From an uncultured bacterium (GTDB taxonomy: Bacteria > Calescibacteriota > Calescibacteriia > Calescibacteriales > Calescibacteriaceae), in contig CALHPK010000021.1 in the NCBI GenBank assembly GCA_938036315.1, positions 1 through 62,324 on the forward strand: 62,324 bases of DNA. The letters run 5' to 3'. This document shows, piece after piece, positions 9,229-18,628 of the stretch. Position numbers and translations under genes: made by a program. The notes under the pieces were generated by a model. That model was not told the origin of the DNA, made no database searches, and worked only from the letters and a program-made list of their open reading frames with translations. Every line of letters starts with the position of its first letter. The first letter of the stretch is position 1.

Positions 9229-10122
9229 ATGGAGGAATTAAAGATTATGGTGCAGGATGATATAAGAAGGCTGGAGGAGGCTATAAAAACAGGACGACCT
9301 GAGGATATAGTTGATATACTATCGTTTATCGAGTATAAAACTTCAAGTTTTACAACTGAAGAGTTGGAAAAGCTTGCCGAGAAACTTATAGAAATACTGG
9401 GGGCACGAAAGGGAGTAGCTACAAAAAAAGCCGAAAGTATGCTAAAATCTCTGTATCCTCATGTAAAGGAAAAGATTATTTCACATCTGTGGTCAGATAT
9501 CCCTTTCGTTAGAAATTCCGTCCTGGAAATAATAGCTTATCATAGGGATAGGGAGACAGTTAGGAAGCTGACTAAGGATAAAGATCAAGATATAAGAAAG
9601 TTCGGGATTGATATCGCCTTCAAAATAGGTGATACTGAAATATTAAGGCAAACCATTGATGATGAAGATTTGAACGTTGCGATCTCCTCAGCAGAATATC
9701 TGGCTGGACTTGGAGATAGATCAAGTATCGAACGCATAGTAGATAGACTTAGCAAGATTCCAGAGGATGATATCTGGTCAAAGCTATTTATTTTGGAAGC
9801 CCTCCTGAAACTTGAATATCAGGGAACTGTTGAGCTTGTGAAAAAGCATTTTAAAGATTTATCCGATTCACTCATTAGAAAATACTATATCAAAGCATGT
9901 GGCGTAAGTGGGAACAAAGAATATCTGAGCGAGCTTATCAATATCCTGAAAAATGAAAAATCAGATAAAAAAGAAGTTCTAAACTCACTTATTGTTCTCC
10001 TAAGATCTATAAGTTTAAGCCCCTCAGAGAAGGAGAGATTGAATGAAGCTCTAAGGCAGATTATCAAAGATCTGGGAGTTGAAGAACTTGAACTGGTTCA
10101 GGAAATCTATTCATTACTTTGA
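9229..10122 (+). CDS. HEAT-repeat-like alpha-solenoid protein
   Basis: Cytoplasmic-looking protein of 297 residues, almost entirely helical and without signal peptide or membrane segments. The middle has repeating two-helix units of about 30 residues (DIPFVRNSVLEIIAYHRD, DQDIRKFGIDIAFKIGD, DLNVAISSAEYLAGLGD), typical of HEAT/PBS-lyase-like repeats. These are protein-protein scaffolds, so no reaction can be assigned. An ATG at 9247 has ggagg about 11 nt upstream and is an alternative start. It precedes a secreted glycosidase-like gene by 57 nt, but a shared role is not evident. Confidence 0.75.
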   Translation: MEELKIMVQDDIRRLEEAIKTGRPEDIVDILSFIEYKTSSFTTEELEKLAEKLIEILGARKGVATKKAESMLKSLYPHVKEKIISHLWSDIPFVRNSVLEIIAYHRDRETVRKLTKDKDQDIRKFGIDIAFKIGDTEILRQTIDDEDLNVAISSAEYLAGLGDRSSIERIVDRLSKIPEDDIWSKLFILEALLKLEYQGTVELVKKHFKDLSDSLIRKYYIKACGVSGNKEYLSELINILKNEKSDKKEVLNSLIVLLRSISLSPSEKERLNEALRQIIKDLGVEELELVQEIYSLL

Positions 10123-10179
10123 AAAATTTTTTAAAATTATTATATATTGTTCTATAAAGTTTGAAAATTATTCTATCGT

Positions 10180-12813
10180 ATGATGAGATCGAACTTTACA
10201 TTTACTGTTTTGCTTATTATAACTCTGCCGTTTCTTGTTTTATGTGGGGGAAAAAAGGAAATAAAGACAGGTAATTTGAAGAAAGCTGGGGTTTGTTGCG
10301 TTGGTCAGGATGGAAGACCTCATTGCCCACCGCCAGAGTCCGGCTGTGTTGATTACCTCCCGTATGTGAAAGATGAGCAAGGTAGATATATTTTCATTCA
10401 CGGTATAAATCTATCCGGAAGCAATAAATTCCCAGTGAATGAAGATCCATGTACTTTTGAAGTGAGTGGCATACCTACATATGTTGGGAAACCCTTCCCT
10501 CTCGAAAAAGCAGATGAGTACTTTGCACAGATAAAAAATCTGGGATTCAACACTGTTAGGTTCTTAATTTCTATCGAAGGCGTTATGCCAGAATCTCCAG
10601 ATAGAATAGATGAAAAATATCTTGATTATATAGAGCAGTTAATTAAAAAGGCTGCTCAGTACGATATCTATGTCCTTATTGATTCCCATACAGATGCCGT
10701 CTTCTCACGGTTTCTTATCTCAAGATTCAATGATACTGAATCACCAATTGTTCAAAGATTAAGAACACTTTTATCTGTTGGAGGAGGTATTGGCGGGATA
10801 ATTCCAGTTGCAGAGACTATAGGAGCATTGATTCCAAACTCAGGCAAAAATAAGTGTAAAGGCAAAGATATTGATTTTCCCTATAACAATGCTGTTAGGG
10901 GAAATATGTTCCCAAAATGGGCGATCCAGGCTATCTTTCCCGAGAGAAACTTAGATTCTCATTTATGGGGGTACCCCAGAATTCTGTTTCTCCTTCGTAA
11001 ATTCATTGACAAAGAGGAAAACTGGCAGAAGATTGTAAATGTTGTTTCTAAATTCGACAAAAACATTGGAGAAATACTCAAGGGGTTGCGTTCTTCGGTG
11101 ATCAGTTTCATAGATGATGGACTTAAAAATTTCCCATCACTTGCTACCTTGACCTATGAAGAAATAATAACTGGAACTACAGATATGCTACCTTGGACAA
11201 ATTGGGGTACAAATGTAGTTTTTTCTTTAGATGTCCAGAGGTCTTGGGCTTCATTTTTTGCTGGAAAAGATGTCTATCCAGATTTATATGTAGAAGGGAA
11301 AAATATTCAAGAATATCTGCAGTCAGCTTATGAAAAGATGTGGAGTGAAGTTGCAAGAAGGGTTAAGAAATTGCGGGATCAGGGGATACAGAATGTGATC
11401 GGATATGATCTTATGAACGAACCAGGCGGATTTTTCTTAATTCTGACCTTGGCTGCAGCTTACTTTCAGATAGGTTCAAAAGATGGAGTTGTCAATCTTG
11501 TCGATCTGATATTCAATGATAAGCAGTTCTCAGAAGATCTGGTTGATATACTCATTGGGATTGGAATTCTTCCTGAGATCAAGAAAGACAATAGAGATGA
11601 AGTGAAAAAACTTTGGGGATTTGACAAAGCAAATCTTATTGCTATGCTTGGGCTCAACTATGGTTTTGACAGAAATTATATTTTACCATTTCATGAGAGG
11701 ATGGGTAAGGCAATTGAGAGGGAAGACCCAGATGCTATAATTTTTGTTGAGAAAACTATAGCATCGCTGGAGCAGTTCTTATTTTTCCTGTCCGGAGAGT
11801 CCGGATCAGAGACCTATTTTGACATCCCATACATACGCCCAAACCTCAGACAGGTTGTTTATGCTCCTCACTGGTACGCGGATATTTACCCGTTTCCTGG
11901 ATTTAACTCTCCTTATCGTGTGTTTCAAATTGAAGAAAAGAGGAGAAAGAGCAAAGAATACAAAAATTCAATATCTGGGATGATCTCAACTGCAAGAAAG
12001 TATATGGGAGGGGTTCCAGTAGTTTTGGGAGAATTTGGAACATACTTTACTCTGAGTAGTTCACCTGTGGGATTTGAGGGTGGGAGGTACATTGTTAATC
12101 TGAAGGATGGTAGCAAAGTAGAGGTTGACAGCATCTGGCGAGGTGCAGTCATCAGTGCAAGAGATGAAAATTTCATAATACCACGTCTTATTCTCAATGA
12201 TTACTATGAAGCTTTAGATGAGCTTGTTCTTTCAAGGATACAGTGGGTTTGGTCTTGGGAAAATGATGACTATAGAGGGGAGGGGTGGAACGCTGAGAAC
12301 TTCTCAATAGTTGAGCCGGTTCCTGCGTCAGAGTGCAGAGGGATAAAAAATCCGAGTGTGTGCGAAGGAGATCCTTACATAGCCCGTATTGACAACCAAA
12401 CTTATTTAGTCCCCAGAGGATACGATGTATATGTGCGCACACATCCGGATTTTCTGAGTGGGAAGCCGAAGTCTTTAAGGTTTTTTTCAAAGCTTCACTA
12501 CTTTGATCCTGAAAAGGGGATCGTCAACAGAGTTGGAGAGTTTGAGATGATGATGGAAAGCAAAGAGACAGATGCGCCGACCCAAATATACATCCCTTAT
12601 TATGTTTATTATCCCAAAGGGTTTTATGTGTGGGTGTCCGATGGCTATGTTGTTTATGACCACAAAAACTTCAGACTATACTGGTTTCCAGAAGTTGATG
12701 ACCCCGGTTTCGTTCATAAAATAACAATAAGAGGAATAATAGATGGACAGGTAAATGAGGATTGGGATTACTTTTTTAAAGAGGATACCGTTATATCGAG
12801 AAAAAGAAAGTAA
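10180..12813 (+). CDS. GH5-family endoglycoceramidase-like secreted lipoprotein
   Basis: Predicted exported glycoside hydrolase of 877 residues. The N-terminus is a signal peptide with FLVLC followed by GGKK, resembling a relaxed lipobox. A TIM-barrel of GH5/endoglycoceramidase type follows: FIHGINLSGSNKFP, GFNTVRFLISIEGVMPE, YDIYVLIDSHTD. YDLMNEPGG (near residue 410) contains the acid/base Glu and VLGEFGTYF (near 617) the nucleophile Glu. Between the early strands and NEP there is an unusually long insertion (about residues 175-400). A beta-rich C-terminal region (about 720-877) probably forms a sandwich. The glycan substrate is unknown. A beta-barrel gene follows 20 nt later, possibly its outer-membrane partner. 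Confidence 0.8.
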   Translation: MMRSNFTFTVLLIITLPFLVLCGGKKEIKTGNLKKAGVCCVGQDGRPHCPPPESGCVDYLPYVKDEQGRYIFIHGINLSGSNKFPVNEDPCTFEVSGIPTYVGKPFPLEKADEYFAQIKNLGFNTVRFLISIEGVMPESPDRIDEKYLDYIEQLIKKAAQYDIYVLIDSHTDAVFSRFLISRFNDTESPIVQRLRTLLSVGGGIGGIIPVAETIGALIPNSGKNKCKGKDIDFPYNNAVRGNMFPKWAIQAIFPERNLDSHLWGYPRILFLLRKFIDKEENWQKIVNVVSKFDKNIGEILKGLRSSVISFIDDGLKNFPSLATLTYEEIITGTTDMLPWTNWGTNVVFSLDVQRSWASFFAGKDVYPDLYVEGKNIQEYLQSAYEKMWSEVARRVKKLRDQGIQNVIGYDLMNEPGGFFLILTLAAAYFQIGSKDGVVNLVDLIFNDKQFSEDLVDILIGIGILPEIKKDNRDEVKKLWGFDKANLIAMLGLNYGFDRNYILPFHERMGKAIEREDPDAIIFVEKTIASLEQFLFFLSGESGSETYFDIPYIRPNLRQVVYAPHWYADIYPFPGFNSPYRVFQIEEKRRKSKEYKNSISGMISTARKYMGGVPVVLGEFGTYFTLSSSPVGFEGGRYIVNLKDGSKVEVDSIWRGAVISARDENFIIPRLILNDYYEALDELVLSRIQWVWSWENDDYRGEGWNAENFSIVEPVPASECRGIKNPSVCEGDPYIARIDNQTYLVPRGYDVYVRTHPDFLSGKPKSLRFFSKLHYFDPEKGIVNRVGEFEMMMESKETDAPTQIYIPYYVYYPKGFYVWVSDGYVVYDHKNFRLYWFPEVDDPGFVHKITIRGIIDGQVNEDWDYFFKEDTVISRKRK

Positions 12814-12833
12814 CAGTAATAGAGGATTGGGGT

Positions 12834-14192
12834 ATGGTAGTAATAAATATAAATACAATAGCTAAGAAACTTTTCCATTTGGGCTTTTCTGTGGTTCTAC
12901 TTTTACCTTCTTACTCATTTTCTCAAGAGGAAAAAATAGAATTTTACGGTTACTTCCAGAATTTTTTCATATTTAAGACAGACAGAGATTTTGATCCGTC
13001 TCCGGCTTTTTATGAGCCATGGGGACAAACCGTTGGAGTCTTTGGAACTTACGCTGAGCCAACTTTTAAATTCAATATAGATGATGCTAAAAAGTCCATA
13101 GGGATTCAGTCACTTTGGGGGTTTAACTTGTGGAGTAGGAATTCTCCGTTCTCACGACCTGATGAAGCTCAAGGTAAACAACTTTTCATATTCTTGAGAC
13201 AACTTTATTCTGATATCAAAACTCCAGCTGGTGTAGTTAAGGTCGGGTATCAATACTTTGCCGATCCCATAGAACTTTTTGTTAGACATTGGATAGGGGG
13301 GGTGAGGTTTCAAAGTGAGAGATTTCAAATATTTGTCGGCCAAGTTCCAGATCAGACATATGAAGGAATAGAGGTCTTCTCAAATAATTTTGTCAATGAT
13401 ACTTTTATTTTATCATTTGCGTACTCACAAGGGGGATTCTTACTGGGGGATGGTATTCCACAGGTGAATACGGGGTTTTTTGCTGGGCTTTACAATCTTT
13501 TTGATAATTCAGTTATTAGGAAACCAAAATTTGTTTCAAGTCTGGTATTTGGTTATTCATACAGCTCTGATAATCTTCAATTTCTTGGTGGAGTAGTTGG
13601 CCAAGGAGGGATATTTTTTAAAAGTGCGGTGGACGGCACAGATGAGGTTCATCTTGGGTCAGCTGTTCAATTTAAGCTTGCGAAAAAATCAAAGAATCTG
13701 ACTTTAGGTTGCGGTGTTATGCTGCTGAGTCCTGATGGTGGGAAATATAAAGATGGTATCAACACAGGTTTTATATATTCTGGCAAATCAATGAGTAGAA
13801 CATTACTTCTGACAGAAGATGAGGTGATTTTCAAGTCAGATAATATTGATCTTAATATTGGTGAGCAATTTTCTGCTTTTAGGATTATCAGGCCGGGTCT
13901 GTTGGTTATTGATGTTTGGGGAGATTTTATGTTATCCGATGCTCTTAGCATTTCCCCTGTTTTAGGAGCTGGTTTTTCTGGACAGAATCTTTCGGGCGAT
14001 TTTGCCGGGATGATTTATGGTTTGGAATTTTCCCCTGTATTCAGGTATATGAGAAAAAATCTTGTTTTTGATTTTGCAAACATATTTTTCGTTCCGGGTA
14101 AAGCGTCCTCTTATTTTATGAATTTAATTGATCCTGAAAAATTAAGAACATTCGTTTACTCGTTGGAACTTTCACTTAAGGTGTTTTTCTGA
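12834..14192 (+). CDS. Predicted outer-membrane beta-barrel protein
   Basis: 452 residues with a signal peptide (h-region LGFSVVLLLPSYSFS, likely cleaved before QEEK). It then shows alternating aromatic/polar strands and an aromatic C-terminal strand ending LSLKVFF, as in outer-membrane barrels. The opening IEFYGYFQNFFIFKTDRDF is porin-like. No precise family recognised. It starts 20 nt after the GH5-like gene with a gagg SD-like motif, so the two are probably co-transcribed. It may export or import oligosaccharides, but this is inference from position. Confidence 0.72.
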   Translation: MVVININTIAKKLFHLGFSVVLLLPSYSFSQEEKIEFYGYFQNFFIFKTDRDFDPSPAFYEPWGQTVGVFGTYAEPTFKFNIDDAKKSIGIQSLWGFNLWSRNSPFSRPDEAQGKQLFIFLRQLYSDIKTPAGVVKVGYQYFADPIELFVRHWIGGVRFQSERFQIFVGQVPDQTYEGIEVFSNNFVNDTFILSFAYSQGGFLLGDGIPQVNTGFFAGLYNLFDNSVIRKPKFVSSLVFGYSYSSDNLQFLGGVVGQGGIFFKSAVDGTDEVHLGSAVQFKLAKKSKNLTLGCGVMLLSPDGGKYKDGINTGFIYSGKSMSRTLLLTEDEVIFKSDNIDLNIGEQFSAFRIIRPGLLVIDVWGDFMLSDALSISPVLGAGFSGQNLSGDFAGMIYGLEFSPVFRYMRKNLVFDFANIFFVPGKASSYFMNLIDPEKLRTFVYSLELSLKVFF

Positions 14193-14226
14193 TTTTTTCG
14201 TGATAAAAGATTTTTTTTGTGATAAG
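14191..14226. repeat. 18-bp imperfect tandem repeat at a gene end
   Basis: GATTTTTTCGTGATAAAA and GATTTTTTTTGTGATAAG lie head to tail, starting at the stop codon of the barrel gene. Confidence 0.65.
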
Positions 14227-14368
14227 ATAAAATTTAAAAATTCAAATATAGAAAGAATCCATGTTATGATTGATGCAAAGGAGGAAGATTTAATTTTGAA
14301 AAATTAAAGCATAAGCTGTATCAGTGTATTGTATTGGCGAATTTAATCCTTGATGTGGAGAAGAGTTT

Positions 14369-15133
14369 TTATTCTTTTCTCACTGGGAATTTTGGCTGTA
14401 GTGCCTTGAAAAAGATGTCGCATTCTCTTTCGCTGTCAAATTGAAGGACAAGATTTATCACGGTTGTTTCGGTTTTTTCAACTTCAGCTCGAATTATTTC
14501 TCTGAATGTGTCGGAAGCAGTTTTCTCGATGTATCTTATATCATCAGGAGTAATGTTTTCCTTAGATAGTATCTTGCTCAGCTGTCCTATTTCTTTTTCT
14601 ATATATACTCTCCATTTATCGCCAGCGTTTTCGATTCTATGAGCAACCCCCTTTTCATTCAGTCTGTCCGATACCACTACTGCATCCTTTAAAGATGCAA
14701 AATCTCCCACAAATAATCTTATTCGGTTCACTTTTTTTCTGTCCTCAATCTCAATTGATGCGCTTTTGATCCCCATCTGAATAGCTGTATTTATAGCATC
14801 TTGGGCTAATGGTAGTTTCAGCTTGCATATCTTTTTTATCTCCTTTTCTTTTGCGTCCGCTATTTCGCTTTTCTCCTCGGATGTTCTGACTTTCTCATCT
14901 GTTTTTTCATCCCCCTTTTTCAGTAAACCGATGCCTTCAATGGCGCCTTTTAGCCTGGGTCCGAAAAACCTCACTTTGTACTCGATCAGTGCCCCGGAAG
15001 TCAGCAGAATAACAAGAAAGATAACAAAAGTATAGTTACGTCTAGGTTTTGCTTCGAACCCAGGAGGGACTTTAAGAAATATTTCCTCTATTCGCCTTAT
15101 TTTATCGGATGGAGAGTCCCAAGATCTGCTCAT
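14369..15133 (-). CDS. Single-pass membrane protein with SPOR-like domain
   Basis: 254 residues. A cytoplasmic basic N-terminus is followed by one transmembrane helix (about 33-50, VIFLVILLTSGALIEY), a charged low-complexity linker rich in Lys/Glu (about 72-100) and a C-terminal domain. There, IRLFVGDFASLKDAVVVSDRLNEKG and WRVYIEKE resemble the SPOR fold, which binds denuded peptidoglycan at division septa. Homology is suggestive only. It lies downstream of the GGDEF-like gene on the same strand with an 84-nt gap, so the two may form an operon. Confidence 0.6.
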   Translation of the reverse strand: MSRSWDSPSDKIRRIEEIFLKVPPGFEAKPRRNYTFVIFLVILLTSGALIEYKVRFFGPRLKGAIEGIGLLKKGDEKTDEKVRTSEEKSEIADAKEKEIKKICKLKLPLAQDAINTAIQMGIKSASIEIEDRKKVNRIRLFVGDFASLKDAVVVSDRLNEKGVAHRIENAGDKWRVYIEKEIGQLSKILSKENITPDDIRYIEKTASDTFREIIRAEVEKTETTVINLVLQFDSERECDIFFKALQPKFPVRKE

Positions 15134-15217
15134 TTTTCCCTATAGTTTATTCTCCTTCTCTATTTTCTTTCTTTTCTACTATTTACAAATTTACAAATTT
15201 TTATAATTTTTTGCCTT

Positions 15218-17053
15218 TTACAGTTCTTCGCCTTTTATCTCTTTGATTTTTGACTCTATTTTCTTTATGATGTCATCGACTTTTTGTATATCTGTTGCTG
15301 TTGACTCAACAACACATTTTAATTCAAGTTCGGGTAGAGCAGGAATGTCAGGGGCTGATAATATCTGATTTCTGATTCTCTCCTCAACTACGGTAGCGTT
15401 TTTGGCTTCTGTGTTCGGTAAAAGTAATGCAAAATCTCCCTCAGAAAGTCTAGCAGGGATGTCATATGTTCTTACTGATTTTTTCATAATTGCTGCTATT
15501 GCCTTTACTATGTCTTCCCAAACTATGTATCCGAATTTATCTATAATTTCTTTGCTATTTTCTATATTTATGAATACTATTCCAAAGTTTCTTTGGAATC
15601 TATTTAGTATTGATATTTCTCTTTTTACGCTTGTTTTGAAAAATGAGGAGTTGAAGAGTCCGGTGGTGTGATCGATTGATTGTAGGAGTCTGAGTTTTGC
15701 TACATAGTCACTTCTCAGGCAAGCAGCAGAGACATACCCAACCAAAGAATTCATAAATTCTTTTTCTTCTGGGATAAATGGGGTTTCCCTTTCTGCGATG
15801 AATTTTCCGTATATAATTTTACCTACTTCCCGCTTTACTCCTATTTCATAAGCTATTATGTTCTTGCCATCCATAGTTGTGGTGTCCCCATCTTGGAGCT
15901 TCTCAACTACATCTTGAGTAATAGAGGGCATTTCGGAAAACTTTACTTTATCGCTGTAGAATATTGCACATTTTGAGTTCGTTTTTATACCTGCAGTTTC
16001 AACTGCAATCTGAAATATCTTTTCTTTATCAAATTCATTAAGGATTGCCCTTGTTAATTCCTTTATGGCAGAAAGTAGTTCGTTCCTATATTTTATTTGG
16101 GCGTCTCTCCTTCTCAAACCTCTTATCATCTCGTTGAAGGTAGATATAAGTTTTCCAATGTCACCTTTAGCCTCATGTTTTATCTCATATTCAAAATTCC
16201 CTTTTTCAACCTCTGATGTCGCATAAATTAACTTCATAAGCGGTCTTCTTATATACACCAGTGATAGTACTGCAAAGAATATAACAGCAAAAACAAGAGC
16301 TGATATTATCCCTCTTGATGAGCTTTTAGCTAAATTGGAAGCCAGACCGAATATATTTTCTTCGTTCGGTATAATTTCTATCCTTAATCCACCCCCAAGT
16401 TCTACGACTGCATTTTTGAAGAACGTGTTCTCTGCTATTTTTTCATCAGAACTTATCAGTACTACATCCTTTGCAGAAAGCATATCTCGCAGGGCGGGGA
16501 GAAGTCTTATATCTACATTCTCCCCTATGGCTATTATCTTTTTCCTGTCTTCTGACCAACTAGCGGTTATAAGATACACTCCAATTCTTGTGTTTTGAAA
16601 GCCCTGGGAAAACGCCCCTTCGGGTATAGGCACTGTCTGAAGTAGCTCTGAGTTTGCGATTTCCACTTTTCCTGTGGGATCGGCTATGGCCAAGATGTCA
16701 TATAGGGTTTTGGCAAGCTTGTCTTCTATTATTTTCTCAGGTTCACCTGCAAATCTTTTTATGAAGTTTATGTGATCACTCTTTCTCCTCTCAATTATAA
16801 CAAATGCCCCTTCTTTCAATCTGCTCACTTCTTGTAAGTTCCAATCAGTTATAAAGTTCTTAAAGGCAAAGATTCCGAGCCACAGTATTGATATGAGTAA
16901 AACAAGTGAAAATAATACGAAACTTAAAGTAGTTTTTAGGACAACAGGTGAGAATTTGAATATGATCCAGCTGAGAAATATCAGTATGGCAATAAGTATC
17001 ACTCCGCTTATTATCACTGCTTGTGGAGATATCCCGATAATCTTTTCTATCAT
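15218..17053 (-). CDS. Membrane sensor with HAMP and degenerate GGDEF domain
   Basis: 611-residue inner-membrane signalling protein. Two N-terminal transmembrane helices (about 12-35 and 40-67) precede a periplasmic sensor region. A third helix (about 247-268) leads into a HAMP segment, a GAF-like region (about 330-460) and a C-terminal diguanylate-cyclase fold. The signature GGDEF reads SEGDF, and the metal-binding Asp of the upstream DxD-like strand is Asn (FINIENSKE). Cyclic-di-GMP synthesis is therefore unlikely, and it may be a receptor or regulatory pseudo-enzyme. A ggagggg SD is present upstream. Confidence 0.83.
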   Translation of the reverse strand: MIEKIIGISPQAVIISGVILIAILIFLSWIIFKFSPVVLKTTLSFVLFSLVLLISILWLGIFAFKNFITDWNLQEVSRLKEGAFVIIERRKSDHINFIKRFAGEPEKIIEDKLAKTLYDILAIADPTGKVEIANSELLQTVPIPEGAFSQGFQNTRIGVYLITASWSEDRKKIIAIGENVDIRLLPALRDMLSAKDVVLISSDEKIAENTFFKNAVVELGGGLRIEIIPNEENIFGLASNLAKSSSRGIISALVFAVIFFAVLSLVYIRRPLMKLIYATSEVEKGNFEYEIKHEAKGDIGKLISTFNEMIRGLRRRDAQIKYRNELLSAIKELTRAILNEFDKEKIFQIAVETAGIKTNSKCAIFYSDKVKFSEMPSITQDVVEKLQDGDTTTMDGKNIIAYEIGVKREVGKIIYGKFIAERETPFIPEEKEFMNSLVGYVSAACLRSDYVAKLRLLQSIDHTTGLFNSSFFKTSVKREISILNRFQRNFGIVFINIENSKEIIDKFGYIVWEDIVKAIAAIMKKSVRTYDIPARLSEGDFALLLPNTEAKNATVVEERIRNQILSAPDIPALPELELKCVVESTATDIQKVDDIIKKIESKIKEIKGEEL

Positions 17054-17207
17054 CTTCTTCTGCCCCTCCCTTCTCTCTATACAATTCTGAAATTAATTTA
17101 ATATTTTTGGGATTAATAAATCTTATTATTTAACTTTACTTTTTGTCGGTCAAAAGTTTCTGAATCGAGCGAACAATTAATTATGTTAAAATAATATAGA
17201 TTTCAAT

Positions 17208-17216
17208 ATGTCATAG
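17208..17216 (+). promoter_or_regulatory. 2-codon mini-ORF (ATG-TCA-TAG) before the reductase gene
   Basis: ATGTCATAG ends 12 nt before the start at 17229. The same motif with near-identical flank (ATGGCATAGATTTT...TGT-ATG) precedes flgC at 42971. Confidence 0.35.
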
Positions 17217-17228
17217 ATTTTCTATTGT

Positions 17229-18293
17229 ATGATATTCATATATGGAGCCTATGGGTATACTGGTAGGAAGCTTGTGGATTTACTTTCTGATAAAGATGTG
17301 GAATTGATTGTAGCTGGTAGGAATCCTGAAAAAATTGGGAGGCTTGTGGAGAGCATAAAAGCTAAAGGTAAAAAAGTGAGGCATTATGTTGTAGGACCAG
17401 ATCAGATAGAGGATCTTGATATACCTGAAGTGAGACTTGTTATAAATACTGCCGGTCCTTTTTCAGAATTTGGTGAGAGTATAGTTCGGTTTGCACTTCG
17501 GAATAATGCAAATTACATAGATTGCTCAGGAGAACCTCTGTGGGTAAAAAAGCTTTATGATGAGTATTCTTGGAGGTTTGCGCAGAAAAATTTATTCTTA
17601 TCTTCTGGTGTAGCTTGGGAAACAGTTGCAGGTGAACTTGTACTGAAAAAATTACTGAATTCTATAGATGTCAGTTCCTTAGGACTTAATCACAAGATCT
17701 ACATCGTATATCTTGGGGAGTTTAATATGTCTCCGGGGACGCTTCAATCTTCCTTATATATTATAAAGAACGGGGCGTGGCGATGGATGCAAGGTAAAAT
17801 GATACAGGTGAAGGTTGGTTCAGTATACTTTGAATTCGATTTTAAAGGAAGAAAATTCGGGGCTACAAACATAACAACAGCTGATATCATAAACCTGATG
17901 TTATTACTCGGAGAACTAAAGAATAAGATATCACTTGAAATTCTATTTGCTGGTAATATAAGACGGGTAATAATCTTTAGAATTGCTCTGAATATTCTAT
18001 ATTACGTTCTGAAGTCAAATTTTGCTTTTTCTCTGCTAAAGAGGATTCTTGATAAATTCTCTGAGCCTTCTGAATCCGATCGCATTTTAGCATCTTCGAT
18101 TGCATTTCTGCTAGATGATCTTTCAGGAAAAATTCTGAAGTTTCAATTTATCGACTCAGCCAAACCATACCTTGTTACTGCAAAGATACTGAGCTATGCT
18201 GTGGATAAGTTCATAGATGGTCAAGTAAAAGGGGTAGGATACACTTCTCCAACTCTCCTTTTTGATTTCCCAGAATATATTCTTTATCCTTGA
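17229..18293 (+). CDS. Saccharopine dehydrogenase-like NAD(P)-binding protein
   Basis: 354 residues. The N-terminal Rossmann motif IFIYGAYGYTGRKLVDLL and VAGRNPEK, then VINTAGPFSEFGESIVRFAL and NYIDCSGEP, match the saccharopine dehydrogenase NADP-binding family that includes trans-acting enoyl reductases. Exact reaction unknown. The gene stands alone. A diverged copy of its first about 50 bases is present in the downstream gap (18351-18398). Confidence 0.8.
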   Translation: MIFIYGAYGYTGRKLVDLLSDKDVELIVAGRNPEKIGRLVESIKAKGKKVRHYVVGPDQIEDLDIPEVRLVINTAGPFSEFGESIVRFALRNNANYIDCSGEPLWVKKLYDEYSWRFAQKNLFLSSGVAWETVAGELVLKKLLNSIDVSSLGLNHKIYIVYLGEFNMSPGTLQSSLYIIKNGAWRWMQGKMIQVKVGSVYFEFDFKGRKFGATNITTADIINLMLLLGELKNKISLEILFAGNIRRVIIFRIALNILYYVLKSNFAFSLLKRILDKFSEPSESDRILASSIAFLLDDLSGKILKFQFIDSAKPYLVTAKILSYAVDKFIDGQVKGVGYTSPTLLFDFPEYILYP

Positions 18294-18350
18294 TCATAAT
18301 GAAGTGCAATATACCATAAATGAGAAGTACTAAAAAAAGTCAGGTGCGAC

Positions 18351-18398
18351 GTATATAGAGCTTATGGGTGAACTGGTATAAAGCTTTGGATCTTTGTA
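18351..18398 (+). pseudogene. Relic of the 5' end of the 17229 reductase gene
   Basis: The segment matches 17238-17287 at about three quarters of positions with a one-base gap; shared blocks include TATGGGT, ACTGGTA and AAGCTT. It has no open frame, so it is most likely a decayed partial duplication. Confidence 0.55.
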
Positions 18399-18616
18399 AA
18401 TACTCTGAATCCTTGCGTATCTTCTTTTGAGTGCGGGATCCATTGTATCTTAAGAACAAGAAGAACAAGGAAACATTGTATCTAGTAAGAATTAAGAAAG
18501 TGGCAAAAAAGAGAATAAAAATTTTTAGCTAGGCTATACGAAGTAGTTCAAAACAAAATTAAAGATTCACACTATTGAAGATTTTTGCTATTTAAATAAT
18601 TTTAATAATTAGTAGT

Positions 18617-18622
18617 TATAAT
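18617..18622 (+). promoter_or_regulatory. -10 box TATAAT abutting the hemerythrin start
   Basis: TATAAT lies at -12 to -7 relative to the ATG at 18629, with no SD. Transcription would begin at or next to the start codon. A -35 element is not clear. Confidence 0.5.
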
Positions 18623-18628
18623 GCACAT

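Larger units (their letters stand above)
18294..18628. other. 335-bp gap with gene-fragment relic and tandem repeats
   Basis: No convincing gene. It holds a decayed copy of the 5' end of the upstream reductase gene (18351-18398), a 33-bp-period direct repeat (CATTGTATCT at 18441 and 18474), a perfect AAGAACAAG tandem, and the hemerythrin promoter at its right end. Confidence 0.7.
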
